Below, in pieces: positions 60,521 through 64,000 of a stretch of 64,000 nucleotides of DNA. The notes beneath the pieces were generated by a model. That model did not search any database and was not told the origin of the DNA. It saw only the letters and a program-made list of their open reading frames with translations. The DNA comes from Actinokineospora alba (GTDB lineage Bacteria > Actinomycetota > Actinomycetes > Mycobacteriales > Pseudonocardiaceae), in assembly GCF_004362515.1 (NCBI RefSeq), contig NZ_SNXU01000001.1:558001-622000 (forward strand). Reading direction: 5' to 3'. Positions within the stretch are counted from its first letter, which is position 1. Each line of letters begins with the position of its first letter. The translations under genes were made by a program, and so were the position numbers.

Positions 60521-61844
60521 GCAACCGCTGCAGATGCGGGACCGTGCGCCTGCACCCGGTCAGGCCGAACTCCAGGCTGCCGTCGTAGCTGGTCACCGTG
60601 ATGTTGAGTGCCTGCCCCTCGTACGGGATCGACACCGGGTACACGCCCTCCATCCGCGCGCCGTTCCAGTACAGCGGGCGCTTCGGGCCCGGGACGTTCG
60701 AGATCAGGAGGTTGAACGCCGGCGGGGTGAGCTTCTGCGCGCCGGGCACCAGGGCCACCGCGAGTGGGGCGAACGGGATGGCGCTGAGCGCGGTGATCTG
60801 GAGTTGGCTCATGCCGCTGTAGAACTGCTTGCCGCGCCGCATGGACTCCGAAATGGCGGTGAGGCGGTCCACCGGGTCCTCGACGTCGGTGGCCAGCGTG
60901 CAGAGGATCAGCCCGACGGCGTTGCCGCCCGCCTCACCGTCGCTGTCCGAGCGCAGGGAGATCGGGACGGCCGCGACCAGCGGCTTGTCCGGCAGCGCAC
61001 CCAGTTCGATCATGTACTCGCGCAGCGCGCCGGCGCACATGGCCAGCATGACGTCGTTGACCGTGGCGCCCGCGGCGACGCCGACGGCGCGGATGCGGTC
61101 CATCGGCCAGCCCTGCGCGGCGAACCGGCGGGCACCGGTGATCGGGACGTTGAACATCGACTTCGGCGCCTCGAAAGGCAGCGTCGCGGACTGCTCCTGA
61201 AACACCTGATTGGCGTAACGCACGACCGCCGGGGCCAGGCTGATCACGTCGCGGACCGCGCCGAACGCGTTGGCGATGCCGCTCAGCGGCGGGCCCTCGC
61301 GACCCCGTGGCGGCGCCGCCGCGTCGGTACGCATCCGCGGGGACCACGGCGGACGCATGTCGCGCTCGTCCGGGTCCTCCGACAGCGACTTCTGCAGCAG
61401 CCGCAGCGCGGACACGCCGTCGACGAGCGCGTGGTGGACCTTGGTGTACACGGCGAAGCGGTTCTCCGACAGCCCGTCGATCAGGTGCGCCTCCCACAGC
61501 GGCCGGTGCCGGTCGAGCAGCGAGCCGTGCAGCCGCGACACCAGCTCCAGCAGCTGGCGGACCTGGCCCGGCGCGGGCAGCGCGGACAGCCGGACGTGGT
61601 ATTCAAGATCGATGTCATCGTCGTTGGCCCAGGCGAGCGGCCCGACCGTGCCGATCCCGCGCGGCCTGCGCCGGAACAGCGACCGGATGTCGACTTCGGA
61701 CAGCAGCTCGCGGTGCAGGTTGCCCACGAAGTCCGGCCCGGCGCCCTCCGGACGCTGGAACAGCTGCAGCCCGCCGACGTGCAGGGGATGCTCCCGCGAC
61801 TCGCCGAGCAGGAACATCGAATCCGTCACGGGCATCATCGCCAT
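60471..61844 (-). CDS. Wax ester synthase/diacylglycerol acyltransferase (WS/DGAT)
   Basis: 457 residues; AGGAGG lies 7 nt before the ATG. The acyltransferase motif HHALVDG (HHxxxDG) is near residue 138, and the family segments PLWEAHLIDGL, NDVMLAMCAGALREY and NLLISNVPGPKRPLYWNGARM are present. These enzymes make triacylglycerol or wax esters from acyl-CoA. It sits between ipdC and fadA6, where M. tuberculosis has other genes, and may store carbon or reducing power released from sterols. Confidence 0.92.
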   Translation of the reverse strand: MAMMPVTDSMFLLGESREHPLHVGGLQLFQRPEGAGPDFVGNLHRELLSEVDIRSLFRRRPRGIGTVGPLAWANDDDIDLEYHVRLSALPAPGQVRQLLELVSRLHGSLLDRHRPLWEAHLIDGLSENRFAVYTKVHHALVDGVSALRLLQKSLSEDPDERDMRPPWSPRMRTDAAAPPRGREGPPLSGIANAFGAVRDVISLAPAVVRYANQVFQEQSATLPFEAPKSMFNVPITGARRFAAQGWPMDRIRAVGVAAGATVNDVMLAMCAGALREYMIELGALPDKPLVAAVPISLRSDSDGEAGGNAVGLILCTLATDVEDPVDRLTAISESMRRGKQFYSGMSQLQITALSAIPFAPLAVALVPGAQKLTPPAFNLLISNVPGPKRPLYWNGARMEGVYPVSIPYEGQALNITVTSYDGSLEFGLTGCRRTVPHLQRLLTHLETSLAAMEKELV

Positions 61845-61909
61845 CGCGTTCCTCCTGGTACGGGTCGTCCCGAAGGGTCAACGCTGCCACTCGGATGTGG
61901 TTACCGCAA

Positions 61910-63064
61910 TCAACCGAGACGTTCGACAATGGTGACGTTGGCCTGACCGCCACCTTCGCACATCGTCTGCAGGCCGAAGCGGCCGCCGGTGCGTTCCAAC
62001 TCGTGCAGCAGCGTGGTGAACAGCTTGGTCCCGGTCGCGCCGATCGGGTGTCCCAACGCGATCCCGCCGCCGTTGACGTTGACCTTCGCCGGGTCCGCGC
62101 CGGTCTCGGAGATCCACGCGAGCGGCACGCTGGCGAACGCCTCGTTCACCTCGAACAGGTCGATATCCGAAATGGACATTCCGGCCTTGTCCAGGGCGAA
62201 CCGGGTCGCCCGGATGGGGGCGGTGAGCATGTAGACCGGGTCGTCGCCGCGCGCGGACAAATGGTGGATACGCGCGCGCGGGACAAGGCCGTGGTCTTTG
62301 ACCGCGCGTTCGGACGCGACGAGAACCGCGCTGGCGGCGTCGGAGATCTGGCTGGCCATGGCCGCGGTGGAGATCCCGCCCTCACGCAGCGGCTTGAGCC
62401 CGGCCATCTTCTCCAGTGACGTGTCCCGGCGCGGGCCCTCGTCGACCCGCGCGTCGCCGAGCGGGACGAGCTCGCGGTCGAACCGGCCTTCGTCGATGGC
62501 GGTCACCGCGCGCTGGTGGCTGGTCAGGGCGAACCGCTCCATTTCCTCGCGCCCGATCGCCCAGCGCTCGGCGATCAGGTCGGCGGAGCGGAACTGGTCG
62601 ACCTCCTCGGCGCCGTAGCGCGCGGCCCAGCCGGTGGACCCGGACATCGGGGTGGGGAAGCCGAACTGCTGCCCGACGGTCATCGCCGAGCCGATCGGGA
62701 TCTGGCTCATGCTCTGCACGCCACCCGCGACGACCAGGTCGGCGGTGCCGCTGAGCACGGCCTGCGCGGCGAAGTGCAGGGCCTGCTGACTCGACCCGCA
62801 CTGCCGGTCGACGGTCACCCCGGGGACCTCGTCGCTGAACCCGGCGGCCAGCCAGGACAGCCGCGCCACGTCGCCTGCCTGCGGGCCGATGGTGTCGACA
62901 CACCCGAAGACCACGTCGTCGACCGCCGCCGGGTCCATGTCCGTCCGACCCATGAGCGCGCGCAGCACGTGCGCGCCGAGGTCGAGCGGGTGCACGCCGC
63001 TGAGCGCTCCGCCGCGCCTGCCGGTGGGCGTGCGCAGGGCGTCGACGATGTAGGCCTCGGCCAT
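61910..63064 (-). CDS. fadA6: Thiolase of steroid ring degradation (FadA6)
   Basis: 384 residues. Catalytic residues: Cys in DRQCGSSQQ, GGGIALGHPIGATGTK with the His, and MCEGGGQANVTIV with the second Cys. The length and gene order beside kstR2 match Rv3556c. FadA6 is the thiolase acting on the CoA products after ring opening. kstR2 lies 2 bp upstream on the same strand. Confidence 0.92.
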   Translation of the reverse strand: MAEAYIVDALRTPTGRRGGALSGVHPLDLGAHVLRALMGRTDMDPAAVDDVVFGCVDTIGPQAGDVARLSWLAAGFSDEVPGVTVDRQCGSSQQALHFAAQAVLSGTADLVVAGGVQSMSQIPIGSAMTVGQQFGFPTPMSGSTGWAARYGAEEVDQFRSADLIAERWAIGREEMERFALTSHQRAVTAIDEGRFDRELVPLGDARVDEGPRRDTSLEKMAGLKPLREGGISTAAMASQISDAASAVLVASERAVKDHGLVPRARIHHLSARGDDPVYMLTAPIRATRFALDKAGMSISDIDLFEVNEAFASVPLAWISETGADPAKVNVNGGGIALGHPIGATGTKLFTTLLHELERTGGRFGLQTMCEGGGQANVTIVERLG

Positions 63065-63066
63065 GA

Positions 63067-63675
63067 TCACTCCTTCGTCTTGGTGGCGATCCCGTCCAGG
63101 AGGATGCCCAGGTACTGCCTGGCGATGTCGTCGTGGGTGAGCGGGCCGCCGGGGCTGTACCAGCGGACGGCGACCCAGACGGTGTCGCGCAGGAAGCGGT
63201 AGGCGACCTCGACGTCGAGGTCCGGGCGGAACGCGCCGCGGGCGATGCCGTCGGTGAGGATGGCCGACCACATCTTGCGGAACTCGACGTTGCGTTCCTC
63301 GATGTAGCCGAACCGCTCGAACTCGGCCAGGTACCCGGCTTCGTTCTGGTAGATCGCGACCTCGGCGTGCCGCTCGTCGATCGCGGCGAAGGAGGCGGCG
63401 ACGATGGCCTCCAGGGTCTCGCGCGGGCCGAGACCGCGGGCGAGGATCTCGTCGTAGCGGCCGAAGAGCGCGTCGAGGAAGCCGGTCAGGATCTCGTCCA
63501 CCATCGACTCTTTCGAGTCGAAGTGGTGGTAGAGGCTGCCGGACAGGATGCCCGCGCGGTCGGCGATGTCGCGGACCGTGGTGGCCCGGAACCCGCGCTC
63601 GGCGAACATGTCGGCGGCGAGCGCGAGCAGCTCGGCGCGTCTGCCGGTGCCCTCGGACGGCTTCCGTTCTCGCAT
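63067..63675 (-). CDS. kstR2: TetR-family repressor of ring-degradation genes (KstR2)
   Basis: 202 residues from the ATG at 63675. DNA-binding domain: RAELLALAADMFAERGFRATTVRDIADRAGILSGSLYHHFDSKESM, then a helical ligand domain. Length and place before fadA6 match Rv3557c. KstR2 releases DNA on binding HIP-CoA, so the last ring genes are induced by their own substrate. Operon order is ipdF-like, kstR2, fadA6, all on the minus strand; the promoter is outside the window. Confidence 0.88.
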   Translation of the reverse strand: MRERKPSEGTGRRAELLALAADMFAERGFRATTVRDIADRAGILSGSLYHHFDSKESMVDEILTGFLDALFGRYDEILARGLGPRETLEAIVAASFAAIDERHAEVAIYQNEAGYLAEFERFGYIEERNVEFRKMWSAILTDGIARGAFRPDLDVEVAYRFLRDTVWVAVRWYSPGGPLTHDDIARQYLGILLDGIATKTKE

Positions 63676-63694
63676 GTCTGGGGTGTTCCTTCGC

Positions 63695-64000
63695 TCAGGG
63701 GTGCTGGCTGCTGACCGAGATGACCTCTCCGGTGAGGTAGGAGGCGTAGTCGCCGGCCAGGAACACCATGACATTGGCGACTTCCCACGGCTCGGCGGCC
63801 CTGCCGAACGCCTCCCGGCCCGCCAGTTCGGTGAGCAGTTCGTCGCTGGTCACCTTGGCCAGGAAGGGATGCATGGCCAGGCTGGGCGCGACGGCGTTCA
63901 CCCGGATGCCGTGTTCGGCGACGTCGACGGCGGTGCACCTGGTCAGCGCCATCACCCCAGCCTTGGCCGCCGCATAGTGGGCTTGGCCAAGCTGGGCGCG
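63695..64000 (-). CDS. ipdF: Short-chain dehydrogenase (IpdF-like), partial
   Basis: Only the C-terminal 101 codons are present; the start is beyond the right edge. The segment contains HYAAAKAGVMALTRC with the catalytic Tyr and Lys, NAVAPSLAM, and a final YLTGEVISVSS. It is the upstream neighbour of kstR2, as Rv3559c (ipdF) is near Rv3557c. IpdF oxidises or reduces the 5-position oxygen of the HIP-CoA intermediate. The specific role is taken from position. Confidence 0.82.
   Translation of the reverse strand, partial: RAQLGQAHYAAAKAGVMALTRCTAVDVAEHGIRVNAVAPSLAMHPFLAKVTSDELLTELAGREAFGRAAEPWEVANVMVFLAGDYASYLTGEVISVSSQHP

Overview
The window is high-GC actinobacterial DNA: GTG and TTG starts are frequent, many starts overlap the previous stop as ATGA, GTGA or TGATG, and WS/DGAT, Mce, DUF5302 and F420-type genes are present. 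The gene set and order point to a non-mycobacterial member of the Actinomycetota, most likely Pseudonocardiaceae; the family is an inference from protein character. No tRNA, rRNA, CRISPR array, insertion sequence or replication origin was recognised.

Layout. (1) 1-13.3 kb is a mixed chromosomal region: the start of a cupin/JmjC-like gene coupled to an extremely glycine-rich protein, a Ser/Thr kinase, small enzymes (SRPBCC, histidine phosphatase, GNAT, MBL hydrolase), an Lrp regulator next to a Cys/Met-metabolism PLP enzyme, TetR and HIT genes, a large palindrome, a divergent glutaminase-family protein, LysR, and an HxlR/carboxymuconolactone decarboxylase-like divergon. (2) 13.3-27.7 kb is a Mce4-type sterol import operon (yrbE4A, yrbE4B, mce4A-F) joined to hsd4A, fdxD and the divergent fadE26-fadE27. 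It matches the M. tuberculosis Rv3494c-Rv3505 order, except that an aldehyde dehydrogenase and an SDR sit between hsd4A and yrbE4A. (3) 27.7-41.5 kb is an accessory segment: a flippase-like/PIG-L/GT4 module, small genes, a macro-domain protein, and a 2724-residue secreted RHS protein. The RHS protein ends in a HYD1-type ADP-ribosyltransferase toxin domain and is coupled to a small acidic protein, the probable immunity factor. (4) 41.5-55.1 kb is sterol side-chain degradation: nitronate monooxygenase, fadD19 with divergent echA19, a secreted protease, a fadD17-like ligase, an F420-type oxidoreductase, a DUF35 protein with the thiolase-like Ltp4 and Ltp3, cyp125 and fadA5. (5) 55.1-64 kb is the KstR2-type set for the last steroid rings: two SDRs, echA20, ipdA, ipdB, ipdC, fadA6, kstR2 and a truncated ipdF, with a WS/DGAT acyltransferase inserted.

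How it works together. Mce4/YrbE4 would import the sterol. CYP125, FadD19, the acyl-CoA dehydrogenase pair, EchA19, Ltp3/Ltp4 and FadA5 would shorten the side chain. EchA20, IpdAB, IpdC, FadA6 and IpdF would open rings C and D. Eight near-identical palindromes of the TAGAACGTGTTCTA type lie in front of the side-chain and import genes and mark a KstR regulon. A different half-palindrome lies in the SDR/echA20 divergon and fits KstR2. The ring A/B genes (kstD, kshA/B, hsa) and the igr side-chain operon are not in this window.
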